Part shown: positions 33,157 to 43,700 of the stretch, piece after piece
Position numbering within the stretch: the first letter of the stretch is position 1
How the letters are laid out: every line of letters begins with the position of its first letter
Source of the DNA: CAITJF01 sp032654645
GTDB lineage: Bacteria > Pseudomonadota > Gammaproteobacteria > Burkholderiales > Gallionellaceae
DNA length: 64,000 nt
Reading direction: 5' to 3'
NCBI GenBank assembly: GCA_032654645.1
Contig: JAULAW010000016.1
Coordinates: 310,001 to 374,000, forward strand
Program-made: the position numbers and the translations under genes
Notes under the pieces: generated by a model
The model's input: the letters and a program-made list of their open reading frames with translations, nothing else
What the model was told of the DNA's origin: nothing
The model's database searches: none

Positions 33157-33966
33157 CTACGCTTCCACCTGCACGGTAAGGATGGCGCGCATCTGAATTG
33201 CGGGCGCCTGTAACAGCCCAGAATATTGGCCGGGCGGAATGCCTTCCGGGATAACCACCGTGACGTTGACTTTTTCCACGTCGTTGGCGGAAATTGCCAA
33301 CAATGGCGGGTCAAAGCTGATATGTTGCGCGTCCAGGAGATCGCCCGATGAGTTCAACAAACCAGCGGTGGTAAATTCAAATTGAGCAGTGGCATTGTCA
33401 CTGCTGTTTTCCACCAGCATGCCCACCTTGCCGGATTCTCCCGTCTTTAACGCTGTCGGCATAACGAGTTCCGGCAGGTTTTCTTCCGGCCTGGAAGGGG
33501 CTTTGTCCTTGGAAACACTGGCGCTACGAATGTTCATTGCGCGTTCGCCTAGTCCACCGATGGCAGAGATGCTCAGGTTCACCAAGTCCAGCAAAATATC
33601 CAAAACTTCGTGCGCATCTTTGCGGAAGCGTTGAATCACTTGTTCATTCGATCCGGAACGCAACGTATTGACGTTGGTATAGCGCTCCTCGACTTTTTTT
33701 GCCGCCACGATGCCAGCGGATATCTCCTCTTCCAATATGGAAGCGGCCTGTTCCACGATGCGAATAGCTTCCGCTGCCAAGCCGGCAGACTTTGAGCTGG
33801 ATTTTTTTCCGGTTTTCTTACGCGCGGTTTTTTCCTGGTCATTGCTCCCGCTTTTACTGCTGGTGGCCGTTTTTATTTTCGCTCGCGTCGCTTGTTTTTT
33901 TGCCCCACTGGCTGGCACCACCCGCTTTGGCGCTGGTTTTTTTCTCGCTGGTTTATCAACTGCCAT
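33157..33966 (-). CDS. hypothetical protein with Lys/Ala-rich histone-like N-terminus
   Basis: 269 aa. Residues 1-65 are a Lys/Ala/Ser-rich tail like bacterial H1-type proteins (KPARKKPAPKRVVPAS). Residues 65-150 are helical and coiled-coil-like (AEAIRIVEQAASILEEEI). The C-terminal 90 residues look like an Ig-type beta sandwich (VEKVNVTVVIPEGIPPGQYS), like domains seen in secreted phytanoyl or archaellum proteins. No signal peptide. It precedes the polyprenyl synthase by 23 bp, suggesting a joint role, possibly as a carrier or scaffold; this is speculative. Confidence 0.6.
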   Translation of the reverse strand: MAVDKPARKKPAPKRVVPASGAKKQATRAKIKTATSSKSGSNDQEKTARKKTGKKSSSKSAGLAAEAIRIVEQAASILEEEISAGIVAAKKVEERYTNVNTLRSGSNEQVIQRFRKDAHEVLDILLDLVNLSISAIGGLGERAMNIRSASVSKDKAPSRPEENLPELVMPTALKTGESGKVGMLVENSSDNATAQFEFTTAGLLNSSGDLLDAQHISFDPPLLAISANDVEKVNVTVVIPEGIPPGQYSGLLQAPAIQMRAILTVQVEA

Positions 33967-34213
33967 ATCCCCTATTAACCTCCTTAACTATCCGGTTGAA
34001 CAATTACCGGGTATTTAGCTGCAACATGCGCTTCCTGGCTGTCGGACCGTAAACAAGGCAGTGATTGTATACTATGCTTTCTTGTGCCGCCGTCCATTCC
34101 GAGTGCGTGCTCATCCAGCAACACCATGCCCCATGACCTCGCAGTGACGATGCGGACAAGAACCCTTCCGCCTAGCATTTCCACATGCTAACGTTACTCT
34201 AAGACAGATAGAA

Positions 34214-35152
34214 TCAGGATTGGGCCGCCTTCGGAATGAGCGCCTTGGGCAAAGGGAACACAACGTTCTCGACGATGCCCTGCAACTCGATCACTTTTGT
34301 TCCTCCCATTTTTTTCAGTCGGGTGATCACGCCTTTCACCAACACTTCTGGTGCAGATGCGCCCGCGCTGATGCCTACTCGCTGCTTTCTTGCAAACCAC
34401 TCAGGCTGTAATTCCTCTGCATCATTCACCAGATAGGCTGGCACTCCAACATTTGCCGCGACTTCGCGCAAACGGTTGGAATTTGAGCTGGTCTGCGAGC
34501 CCACAATGACCACCACATCACATTGTTTGACCAGCATTTTCACCGCGTCCTGGCGGTTTTGCGTGGCATAGCAAATGTCGTCTTTTCTGGGGCCGGTGAT
34601 GGCAGGAAAGCGCGCCTTCAGTGCGGTAATGATGGCGCTGGCATCGTCCACCGAAAGCGTGGTCTGCGTGACAAAGGCAAGATTATTGTCGTCATTGACC
34701 GCAATGTGCTGCACATCGGTAGGCGTTTCCACCAGATAAATGCCACCGTTGCTCTGTCCCATCGTGCCTTCCACTTCCGGATGGCCGGCATGGCCGATCA
34801 TGATGATTTCCTTGCCCTGCCCGTGCAAACGCGCAACCTCGACATGCACCTTGGTCACCAGCGGGCAGGTCGCGTCGAACACTTGCAACCCGCGCGCCTC
34901 GGCCTCGCGCCGTACGGATTGCGACACACCGTGCGCGCTGAACACGAGGATGCTGCCCGGCGGCACGTCGGCCAGGTTTTCGATAAACACTGCGCCCTTC
35001 TGGCGCAAGTTACTCACCACAAACTTGTTATGCACCACCTCATGGCGCACGTAGATGGGTGCGCCATACAGCGCAAGGACGCGCTCGACGATTTCGATGG
35101 CGCGGTCAACACCTGCACAGAAGCCGCGCGGATTGGCGAGCAGCAAATCCAT
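34214..35152 (-). CDS. ispH: 4-hydroxy-3-methylbut-2-enyl diphosphate reductase
   Basis: 312 aa. The start LLLANPRGFCAGVDRAIEI has the first cluster Cys; further conserved Cys occur in DATCPLVTKVH and DDICYATQNRQDAV. IspH is the 4Fe-4S enzyme that completes the MEP pathway, giving IPP and DMAPP. Its ATG overlaps the lspA stop by one base (TGATG). The polyprenyl synthase downstream on the same strand uses its product. Confidence 0.97.
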   Translation of the reverse strand: MDLLLANPRGFCAGVDRAIEIVERVLALYGAPIYVRHEVVHNKFVVSNLRQKGAVFIENLADVPPGSILVFSAHGVSQSVRREAEARGLQVFDATCPLVTKVHVEVARLHGQGKEIIMIGHAGHPEVEGTMGQSNGGIYLVETPTDVQHIAVNDDNNLAFVTQTTLSVDDASAIITALKARFPAITGPRKDDICYATQNRQDAVKMLVKQCDVVVIVGSQTSSNSNRLREVAANVGVPAYLVNDAEELQPEWFARKQRVGISAGASAPEVLVKGVITRLKKMGGTKVIELQGIVENVVFPLPKALIPKAAQS

Positions 35153-35619
35153 CAGCTCTTCTCCGGCTTATGCATGAAGCTATCCCATAACATCAACGCT
35201 GCGCCGCATGAAATAGCTGAATCCGCAACATTGAATGCAGGAAAATGGTGGCTGTCCCAGTGAAAATCGAGGAAGTCCACCACATAACCATAAGCGATGC
35301 GATCCATCAGATTGCCGAGCGCGCCGCCCAATATCAGTGCCAGCGCGAGGCAAAACAATTGTTGCCGGTGATGGCTGCGCAACAGCCACACGATCCATAC
35401 CGAGGCGATAACGGCGATAGCGCTGAACAGCCAGCGCTGCCAGCCTCCCGCATCATTGAGCATGTTGAATGCCGCGCCGGTATTGTGCACCAGCACCAGA
35501 TTGAATACGCCGAGGATGGCGAGACTTTCACCATAGCCAAAATGATTGCTGATCCATGCCTTGCTCAACTGGTCGAGTACGATCACCAATGCGCTCAAGC
35601 CGAGCCAGCGACTAAGCAT
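35152..35619 (-). CDS. lspA: lipoprotein signal peptidase
   Basis: 155 aa from the ATG at 35619, which overlaps the end of ileS by 8 bp. Four membrane segments; the catalytic Asp residues are in NLMDRIAYGYVVDFLDF and FPAFNVADSAI. It cleaves signal peptides of lipid-modified prolipoproteins at the inner membrane. The ileS-lspA-ispH order is the normal proteobacterial one. Confidence 0.96.
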   Translation of the reverse strand: MLSRWLGLSALVIVLDQLSKAWISNHFGYGESLAILGVFNLVLVHNTGAAFNMLNDAGGWQRWLFSAIAVIASVWIVWLLRSHHRQQLFCLALALILGGALGNLMDRIAYGYVVDFLDFHWDSHHFPAFNVADSAISCGAALMLWDSFMHKPEKS

Positions 35620-38509
35620 ATTGACGCTTCTCGCCGCTACCATACAGATTGGAAACGCAACGCCCGCACAGCTCCGGATGGTTGGCATCGCTGCCCACAT
35701 CGGCGCGGTAATGCCAGCAGCGTTCGCACTTGACGTGGGTGCTGGGTGTTACCACGATACGCTGCTCTGCATCACTCGCCACACGATGCACCGTGGCGCG
35801 CGATGTAATGAACACAAAACGTAGATCATCGCCGAGACGCGCCAGCACATCGTGATCCGTGCCTGAGGCATAGACAGCCACTTCGGCGGCCAGTGCCGAG
35901 CCGATCAGTCCCGCAGTGCGTGCTTCTTCAAGCTGCTTGTTCACCTTGGCGCGCCATTCCTCGATCTTCAGCCATGCGCTAAACGCTCCGAAATCCAGTT
36001 GTGTATCTGGTAGTGTGTACCACTCACCCATGAACACGCTCTCATTATCCTTGCCATTCAACACTTCCCACGCCTCTTCAGCGGTAAAACTGAGTATAGG
36101 CGCCATCAAGCGCACCAGGCTGTGCGTGATGTGATACAGGGCGTTCTGCGCGGAGCGGCGTGCTTTGGAATTTTCCCCGGCGGTGTAAAGCCGGTCTTTC
36201 AAAATATCGAGATAGAAGCCGCCCAAATCCTCGGAACAGAATGCCTGCAATTTTTGCGCGATCAGATGGAATTCATAGCGCGCGTAATCCTGTTTCACTT
36301 CGTCCTGCAACTGCCGCACCAGCGCCAGCGCATAGCGGTCTATTTCCAGCCACTGCTCAACCGGCAGGGCATGCTGTTGCGGGTCGAAATCCGAAATATT
36401 GGCCAACAAAAAACGCAACGTGTTGCGGATGCGCCGGTAGCTTTCCACCACACGCTTGAGAATTTCGTCCGAGATGGTCAGCTCGCCGGAGTAATCGGTT
36501 GAAGCCGTCCACAGGCGCAGAATGTCCGCGCCGAGCGTGTCGAGAATCTTCTGCGGGGCGATGACATTGCCTTTGGATTTTGACATTTTGTGGCCGTGCC
36601 CATCCACCACGAAGCCGTGTGTCAGCAAGGCCTTGAAAGGCGCGCGCCCATTGGTGGCGCAGCCGGTCAGCAGCGATGACTGGAACCAGCCGCGATGCTG
36701 GTCGGAGCCTTCCAGATACAGGTCGGCGGGCGAATGCAAAGCGGTGCGGCGCTGCAACACGGACGCATGGGTAACCCCCGAATCGAACCACACGTCCAGT
36801 GTGTCGGGAAGTTTTTTGTAGTGCGCCGCCTCCTCGCCCAGCAAGTCCACCGAGTTCAGGCTGAACCATGCCTCGATGCCATCGCGCTCGACCATTATGG
36901 CGACCTGTTCCAGCAATTCAGGCGTGCGCGGATGCAGTTGCATGGTTTCCTTATGCACGAAAAACGGCATCGGCACACCCCAGTTGCGCTGGCGCGATAC
37001 GCACCAGTCGGGCCGGTTCTTTATCATCGCTTCGAGGCGGGCACGCCCCCAAGCAGGAAAGAATTCGGTTTCTTCAACGGCACGATTGGCGAGATCGCGC
37101 AAGGTTGTGCCGTCATGCATTGCTTTAGAACGGCCCTCCCGTACCAGCTTTTCGGCATCTGCCGCTATCGGATAAGCGGCATTATCCATCCCGATGAACC
37201 ACTGCGGTGTGGAGCGGAAAATGATCGGCGTCTTGTGCCGCCAGCAATGCGGGTAACTGTGCTGCACTTTTTCCAGATGCAATAAATGGCCGCTGGCTTG
37301 CAGCGCGGCTATCACCACATCGTTGGCTTTCCATACGAACAGCCCCGCCAAAGCTGTTTCTCCCGCAGGGGGCGTACTGGAAATGAATTTACCATCATCG
37401 CCGACCGGGTTGTCCGTCGGCAAATGGTATTTCTGGCCGACGAAGTAATCGTCCAGACCGTGCGCAGGGGCGGTGTGCACAGCACCCGTTCCAGCTTCCG
37501 TTGTAACATGCTCACCACAAACAACTTCAACTTTCTTCTTGTAAAACGGGTGCTGAAGCTTCAGAAACTCAAGCCTTTTGCCGCGACATGTCCCCACTAT
37601 TTCAAATGAGGTAATTCCGTAACGTGCCATGCAAGAATCCACCATCGGCTCGGCTAATACCAAATATTTTTGCCCTTTATCTTGATCATACTTGACCAAT
37701 GCATAGGTCAATTCTGGATGCACACAAACAGCTTCGTTTGCAGGTAGCGTCCAAGGCGTCGTTGTCCAAATAACAATACTGATGCTTCTTCCACGGGAAT
37801 CGTAATCCGCTTGCTCATTCACAAAATCGAATTGTTGTTGAGCATCATGTGTATTCCCCACTGCATTACTAAACTCGAACGCCACATCGATCGCGGGCGA
37901 AGTCTTGTCCTCGTATTCCACCTCGGCCTCGGCCAGCGCCGACTGGCAATCCAGGCACCAGTTCACCGGCTTGCGCCCCTGATACAGATAGCCACGCTCG
38001 TAAATACCGCCGAGCGAGCGAATGATGTCGGCCTCGGTCTTGAAGTCCATCGTCAGATAGGGATGATCCCAGTCGCCCAGCACACCCAAGCGGATGAAAT
38101 CCTTCCTCTGCCGTTCTATTTGTTCCTTGGCGTATGCGCGGCACAGCTCGCGGAACTGCGCGGGTGGAATCGCCTTGCCGTGTTTTTTCTCCACCTGCAA
38201 CTCGATCGGCAAGCCGTGGCAATCCCACCCCGGCACATAAGGCGCGTCGAAACCCGCCAGCGTCTTGCTCTTGACGATAATATCCTTGAGGATTTTGTTC
38301 ACCGCATGGCCGATGTGGATGTCGCCGTTCGCATACGGCGGCCCATCGTGCAGGATGAATTTCGGTTTACCCTGCTTGGCAGCACAAATTTTTTGATAGC
38401 GTTGCTGCTCCTCCCAGCGCGCCAGCATCTGCGGCTCGCGTTTGGCGAGATCGCCACGCATCGGGAAAGAGGTATCGGGTAAATTTAGAGTGTTTTTGTA
38501 ATCAGTCAT
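35612..38509 (-). CDS. ileS: isoleucyl-tRNA synthetase
   Basis: 965 aa, full length for bacterial IleS. It has HIGH-type GDIHIGHAVNKILKD, DVWFDSGVTH in the CP1 region, and KMSKSKGNVI. The C-terminal zinc site shows KCERCWHYR and CGRCVSNLYG. Usually preceded by ribF; here ribF lies 7.3 kb upstream because cargo genes have been inserted. Confidence 0.98.
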   Translation of the reverse strand: MTDYKNTLNLPDTSFPMRGDLAKREPQMLARWEEQQRYQKICAAKQGKPKFILHDGPPYANGDIHIGHAVNKILKDIIVKSKTLAGFDAPYVPGWDCHGLPIELQVEKKHGKAIPPAQFRELCRAYAKEQIERQRKDFIRLGVLGDWDHPYLTMDFKTEADIIRSLGGIYERGYLYQGRKPVNWCLDCQSALAEAEVEYEDKTSPAIDVAFEFSNAVGNTHDAQQQFDFVNEQADYDSRGRSISIVIWTTTPWTLPANEAVCVHPELTYALVKYDQDKGQKYLVLAEPMVDSCMARYGITSFEIVGTCRGKRLEFLKLQHPFYKKKVEVVCGEHVTTEAGTGAVHTAPAHGLDDYFVGQKYHLPTDNPVGDDGKFISSTPPAGETALAGLFVWKANDVVIAALQASGHLLHLEKVQHSYPHCWRHKTPIIFRSTPQWFIGMDNAAYPIAADAEKLVREGRSKAMHDGTTLRDLANRAVEETEFFPAWGRARLEAMIKNRPDWCVSRQRNWGVPMPFFVHKETMQLHPRTPELLEQVAIMVERDGIEAWFSLNSVDLLGEEAAHYKKLPDTLDVWFDSGVTHASVLQRRTALHSPADLYLEGSDQHRGWFQSSLLTGCATNGRAPFKALLTHGFVVDGHGHKMSKSKGNVIAPQKILDTLGADILRLWTASTDYSGELTISDEILKRVVESYRRIRNTLRFLLANISDFDPQQHALPVEQWLEIDRYALALVRQLQDEVKQDYARYEFHLIAQKLQAFCSEDLGGFYLDILKDRLYTAGENSKARRSAQNALYHITHSLVRLMAPILSFTAEEAWEVLNGKDNESVFMGEWYTLPDTQLDFGAFSAWLKIEEWRAKVNKQLEEARTAGLIGSALAAEVAVYASGTDHDVLARLGDDLRFVFITSRATVHRVASDAEQRIVVTPSTHVKCERCWHYRADVGSDANHPELCGRCVSNLYGSGEKRQYA

Positions 38510-38937
38510 TTTCTTACTGCGCCTGCAAACATGAAATTATAAGTGTGTTTTACACATCCCGTAAAAGTTGATAGCATTTAACCTGAAGCTGTGAGCGAAA
38601 CTCGGCCACGCGCCGTGAGAGTCTTCTGGGCTCCTATACTCATGGCTTTTTCCATCCTGCTTCAAAAAATCATTTTCGTTGCAATTTGCCTTTTCTTCAT
38701 TAAACTGCTTGCAAATGGATTGGGACTACTCGATCGGCGTTGGGCTTCTGGGACTACTCGGAGGCTCTTCTGCTTTCCAGGGGAATACTTTTCCCCATCC
38801 CTGATTTGTTACCCCCTCCATCGCGGTAAAACTTTTTTCCAACACGGTCAGTGCCCGATTTTGTCAGTGCCAGCTAAACTTTAACTTGGGCGGTGAGTTT
38901 ATCTAAAACTTGTCTAACGTCTGTCTAAATTTTTCTT
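38510..38937. other. intergenic, ileS promoter side and island boundary
   Basis: 428 bp between ileS and the AlbA_2 gene. It should hold the promoter now serving ileS-lspA-ispH. No convincing ORF or terminator; likely the left border of the 7-kb insertion. Confidence 0.4.
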
Positions 38938-40605
38938 TTATTTAGAGTCCACAAAAATCCACCGCCCCTTTTTCTTTCCGCCTGATTTTTCAATGGTTTT
39001 ATCACGTTTCGACATGGCATAGAGCAAATTGCGCAGCTTGTTTGCTTTCTGCTTTTCGTCTAACACGTCTGAAAGTTTGTCTAAAATCAGCCCCGCCAAA
39101 TCCTGCTTGCTGGCTGACCCATATTTTTTCAGGTAGGCCAGGATCATATCTTTATAGTGCGCGTCGTCGAAGGCTCGATTGCGAATGTATTCGCTTCTGC
39201 CGCCGGTCGCTTTGGCAATATGGGCCTCTACGAAGTAATTGGGTTTCCTGCCATTGATCAAGCCAGCCTTCCGTAACATGGCAGCCGCATCATCGGTAAT
39301 TGGTTGTTTTTTCTGCACCCGATCAAGCAGAACTACTGTGGTGAGCGGCAGATCGCGTTGCTCCAGAAGTAGCCGGGTGTAGCTCTCGTCAATTACGTGT
39401 CCAGAAATTTCCAGCACTACCTTGTCCTGTTCAGACTTGCTGTAATCCGGCAACGGAAAGTAACGGTTGCGCTGGGCAAGGATCATGGCGTGGATGCCAT
39501 GCCCCACTGTATCAATCATGTTCAAATTCACCATCGCTTGTGATAGCCACGGATTGCGATAGCGTTTCGGCGTATGTTCTCCCGCGAAGTAGTCTTCCGG
39601 TTTGCCATCAAAAAAATGTCCCGCGTTTTCGAAGATCAGGCGATCAACTTTTTCTGTTACCAGAATGCGCGAACGCAGCATGTAATCCTGATGGGCGATG
39701 CAGTTGTGCAGAGCTTCCAGAATCACGCGCGTGTCGTATTTGCTGACCTCGATAGCCAGTAACTGATTCTGCGGAAACAGCTTGTAACCGATGTTGCGGA
39801 TGCGATGCAAAACCTGAGTAGTCGTCAACAAAAAAGGCAAACCGAAATGTTCATAGGCCTGCTCTTCCCCCACCAACTTCCAGGTGATCTGCGGCAGCGT
39901 TGGCAGAAAATAGCTGGTTTCCGGATTGCCAAGCAGCAACAATGCAGTGCGTGTAATTTTGCCATCAATCGTAATCTTCGCCTTATCCAGAAAAGTACGC
40001 CTATCCCAACCAGCAATGTCGGCGGCAAACGCAACATTGCGATGTTTCTCCGCAAACTTCTCGCGCGCGAGTTGCAAAGCCGCCGGATCAAGGTCGTCCA
40101 TGGTGGCGCCTTCAACGATCTGCGCCGACCAGTCCGTCAGGTCAACGGGTTCATGCAGGATGGCATCCAGCCGCTCACGGCGCATTTCGACGAGATTATC
40201 GCCAATGCGCTGCCAAGTCTTATCGTGGGCATACACGGGCAGGCGGGGTTTATGTTTGGAAATGCGCACCAGCCATACCGTTTTCCCCGTGTCGGTGGTG
40301 ACAAAAGTTTCGATGCTGAAGCCTTCGGAATCAAGGTTCGGGCAACGGCCCAACACCCGCAACCGCAAATTGTCCGGTGTGTAATCGTGGAAGTCCTGAA
40401 TGCCCACGATCTGGAAATGATTATTCACACCCATCACCAGATGGCCACCCTCCATGTTGGCCAGCGCCGACACATAGGAAATCAAATCCTCGCCAGCCTT
40501 GCCTGATATGGCGTGCTTTAAGTGTTTGAACTCTTTCCACTCAACGCTATCGTTTTCGCGTGGACAATGCTCGCGCAAGTACGTCAGCAACTCCTGTTCC
40601 GTCAT
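38938..40605 (-). CDS. AlbA_2-domain (Schlafen-like) putative ATP-binding protein
   Basis: 555 aa from the ATG at 40605, preceded by GGAGGAGGC. N-terminal AlbA_2 fold: SVEWKEFKHL, ALANMEGGHLVMGVNN, and IGDNLVEMRRERL. The middle has LEALHNCIAHQDYMLRSRI then LIFENAGHFF, the ATPase-like C-terminal part of RecG-related regulators (PF13749). A winged-helix tail ends the protein. Related proteins occur as putative regulators and in defence loci. It follows the giant helicase gene by 145 bp on the same strand, so the two may act together. Confidence 0.75.
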   Translation of the reverse strand: MTEQELLTYLREHCPRENDSVEWKEFKHLKHAISGKAGEDLISYVSALANMEGGHLVMGVNNHFQIVGIQDFHDYTPDNLRLRVLGRCPNLDSEGFSIETFVTTDTGKTVWLVRISKHKPRLPVYAHDKTWQRIGDNLVEMRRERLDAILHEPVDLTDWSAQIVEGATMDDLDPAALQLAREKFAEKHRNVAFAADIAGWDRRTFLDKAKITIDGKITRTALLLLGNPETSYFLPTLPQITWKLVGEEQAYEHFGLPFLLTTTQVLHRIRNIGYKLFPQNQLLAIEVSKYDTRVILEALHNCIAHQDYMLRSRILVTEKVDRLIFENAGHFFDGKPEDYFAGEHTPKRYRNPWLSQAMVNLNMIDTVGHGIHAMILAQRNRYFPLPDYSKSEQDKVVLEISGHVIDESYTRLLLEQRDLPLTTVVLLDRVQKKQPITDDAAAMLRKAGLINGRKPNYFVEAHIAKATGGRSEYIRNRAFDDAHYKDMILAYLKKYGSASKQDLAGLILDKLSDVLDEKQKANKLRNLLYAMSKRDKTIEKSGGKKKGRWIFVDSK

Positions 40606-40750
40606 GCCTCCTCCAAAGCAAGTTTGCTTACCTCTCCATTCGCAGGAGAACACGCGAGTCTCGCACCAACGTCAACGTGGTCAAGTCTTGCATTAACTTA
40701 TGACACCACACGCCCTTGTGGTCTGCCTGTCGGTCAGGCAAAATTGAAAA

Positions 40751-43700
40751 TTAGATGAGTCGGATTACGCCACTTTCGATAGTGATCTTGCCGGTACGAC
40801 TGAGCCTCGCCAACTCGGACTCAAGCCCCTTGCGCACGCTGCGGCCAAGACGTTGGAACCCTTTGGCCTTGGCGAACTGGCGCAAGAAATCATCCAGTGG
40901 CGCTATTCCACCCAAGCTACCAAGAAGTGACTCTACTTGCCCGTGATCGAAGTCAGCGGGATTGGTAGCAAAGCCACCAAACTCCCTTTGGTCGCCACCA
41001 CCAGCTATTGAGTCTAGCTCATCGGATATTAGGGCTTCATGTTCCTGAACTTCTTCAACGTTAAACCCTTGGTCTATCATGTCGTCCAGCTCATGAATGA
41101 GCGTCATGTCGGACACGGGCTGTTCATCCGTATTTGCCTCTGGCGGTATCTCTAGCTCCGCCAGACGTGCAAAAACCGGCCTCATGGATAGTTCTCTGTC
41201 ACGGTAGAAGGCGCTTCCTCGGATGCGAACGAACTGCCAGCCCAGCCTCTCAAGAATGGCTTGGCGATCCATATCTTTGGCAAGTTTTTCCATCGGGTGA
41301 TAGCGGTCTCCATCACATTCCACAGCAAGGCGCTTACCTCCACCCTCAACAACCATGTCAATCCTGAAGTATCCAACCTGCCATTGCGACTTGACCTTAT
41401 AACCAGCGTCGGTCAGGCGCTTTAGCACTTCTCGCTCAAATGGCGATTCGGTTTTGCCTACTTCTTGGTTGAAGGCACGAAGCGAGGCCAACGGATCTTT
41501 GACGTGCGAGAGCAGCTTGAATCTGAGGTCAGTGACCTTGAGGTGAAGCACGGGGTCAAAGGAGTGTACGACCCAGAGCTGATCACGGGCTCGGCTTACC
41601 GCTACGTTATACCGCTTTTTGATTAACTCGAACGCGCCTTCTCCCACGGCCCGCAATGTTCCTTCATCGGACGAACTATCAACCATTGAGAGGAAAATAA
41701 TGTCGCGCTCGTCGCCTTGGAACTCGCCAGAGATACCAGCCTGAATGCGGCGCTTTTCGATTTCTATACCTTCAACTTCTTTATGCAGCATGGACTGGAT
41801 GAGCACCGCTTGGTTGTCGCCCAACATGGAGATGATCCCTATGGACTTGCCTGCGTACATGGGATGCCGGATCATCGCCTTGATGGTAGCAATGATCCGT
41901 TCCGCTTCGGCCTTGTTGGTATCACCCTCACGTATGCCGTCCACGTGGCAGGCCACACATGCGGGCTTGATGTTGGTAGAGTTGGATTCCCGTAAAGGAA
42001 GAATCTTCCCTTCATAGGAAAGCTGGTTGCTGAAAGCGATGATCTCTGGGACGCAACGGAAATGTTCTACCAGTCGTACCGCATCCCCAAACGACTGTCG
42101 CCCGATGTCATAGATTGAGGACATGTTGTCGAACAGGTGTGAGTTCGGAATGTCCTGAAGCATAGATTTCCGGAGGTTTTCCAAAATGGTCTGCCCCTTG
42201 CCCACGCCCAGCGGAGTCACCTGCTCGTGGTCGCCGACGATGACCACCTGCTTGCCCATGTAGAGCGGGATCAGCGCATTGAGGTCGGCCTGACTCGCCT
42301 CGTCGATGATGACCACATCGAACCGTGTTGTGCGAGGGTCGAAGCTTTCCGCCATGATCGAAATCGGCATAATCCAGACTGGCACGGCACCCGCACATTT
42401 CTTCATCAGCTTGCGTGCTTCGGACTGAAGAGTTTGACGCCTATCAACCTGCTTGGTCGAGAGGAGGCGCTTCGTCGTGTCGAGCCAACCTACCAATGCC
42501 TGCCGAATCGTGTGATTGCCCTGAAGCCGCTCAAGCTGCTTTCCCCAAGCTTTGGCGTCAATGAGCCACTGGGTTATCTGACGTAGCGTGTCTCTGGTTT
42601 TCTCGATTTCTAGTTGTAGCTCCTGTGCGTCGAGCTTGTCTCGTTCGGCTAGTGTGTCGTGCAACTGACGCCAGGCCCATGCCATAGCAAAATCTCCTAG
42701 CACTTGTCCCTGATGGTGCGGCGGCACTCGATGAGTGATGTGCTCTGCCCAACCTGGAGCAACCAATAGTAGCTTCTTGGCTAACGCATCACGCTCCACA
42801 ACCAGAGGCTTCACGGTATGAAGCCGCCTAGCGTATTCCAGCGCTGCCGAATAGCCTTCCGCATTGCGGGAACGGACTGCGGCGATGATGCGGCCAATGC
42901 AACCCCTGTCTGGAGAAGTTGGATCGACTTGAGTTGATAGATTAGCGAGCCGATCAAATCCGGCTTCACATTCCTTGAGTTTCCGCCGACCCGATTCGGC
43001 GGCCAACAGAAGCGGAACCACGGATGATGCGAGGCGTTCGATCAGCAGATATTCAGAGACCTGACTCGCTTCACGTGGGAGAGAGGCAAGCAGGTCATCA
43101 AGCTTCAATCCTTCTTCCTTGAGCTTGGCCCCGAGTGGTTCCCATACCGTCGAATGCCAAGCGAGGCAACGGCGAATCTCAGGAATCAAAGCACGACAAG
43201 CGAGTTCTGGTGCTGTTCCCATTGTCTTGAATAGGGAGCTGATATGCTGACCGATCAGTGTGTTCCACAGGTCTTCAAGCTCAAGACGCATAGACTCTAA
43301 CTCGGCAAGATGCCCAATCGCCTCGAAATGAGTGAGGTGATTAGGCTGGCCTGCCGTGACTGAAACCGTATTGATGAACTGACGCCACTCGGATCGAGTG
43401 GCAAGCTGTAAGAATCCGAGTTTCCCGCCAGCGTCGATGTGCTTGCAAATCTCCACCGTGATTTGCCGTTGTTTGTGGATCGGCAAGGTCTCTGAGAGCC
43501 GTGGACGATGATGGAGCACTAGTGCATGTTTTGAGTTGGCTTCCGACGCTTTCTCGATGTTGGTGATCAGCCGTTCCCAGACTTCCATTTCAGTGCCGCC
43601 ATGAATTCCAGCAACTATGGCGTAGGGTCGCCATGATTGACGCCGCATATCGTTCGAGAACTCAGCCTCAAGTGTGTTGGCGAGTGCTTCGATGGCATCG

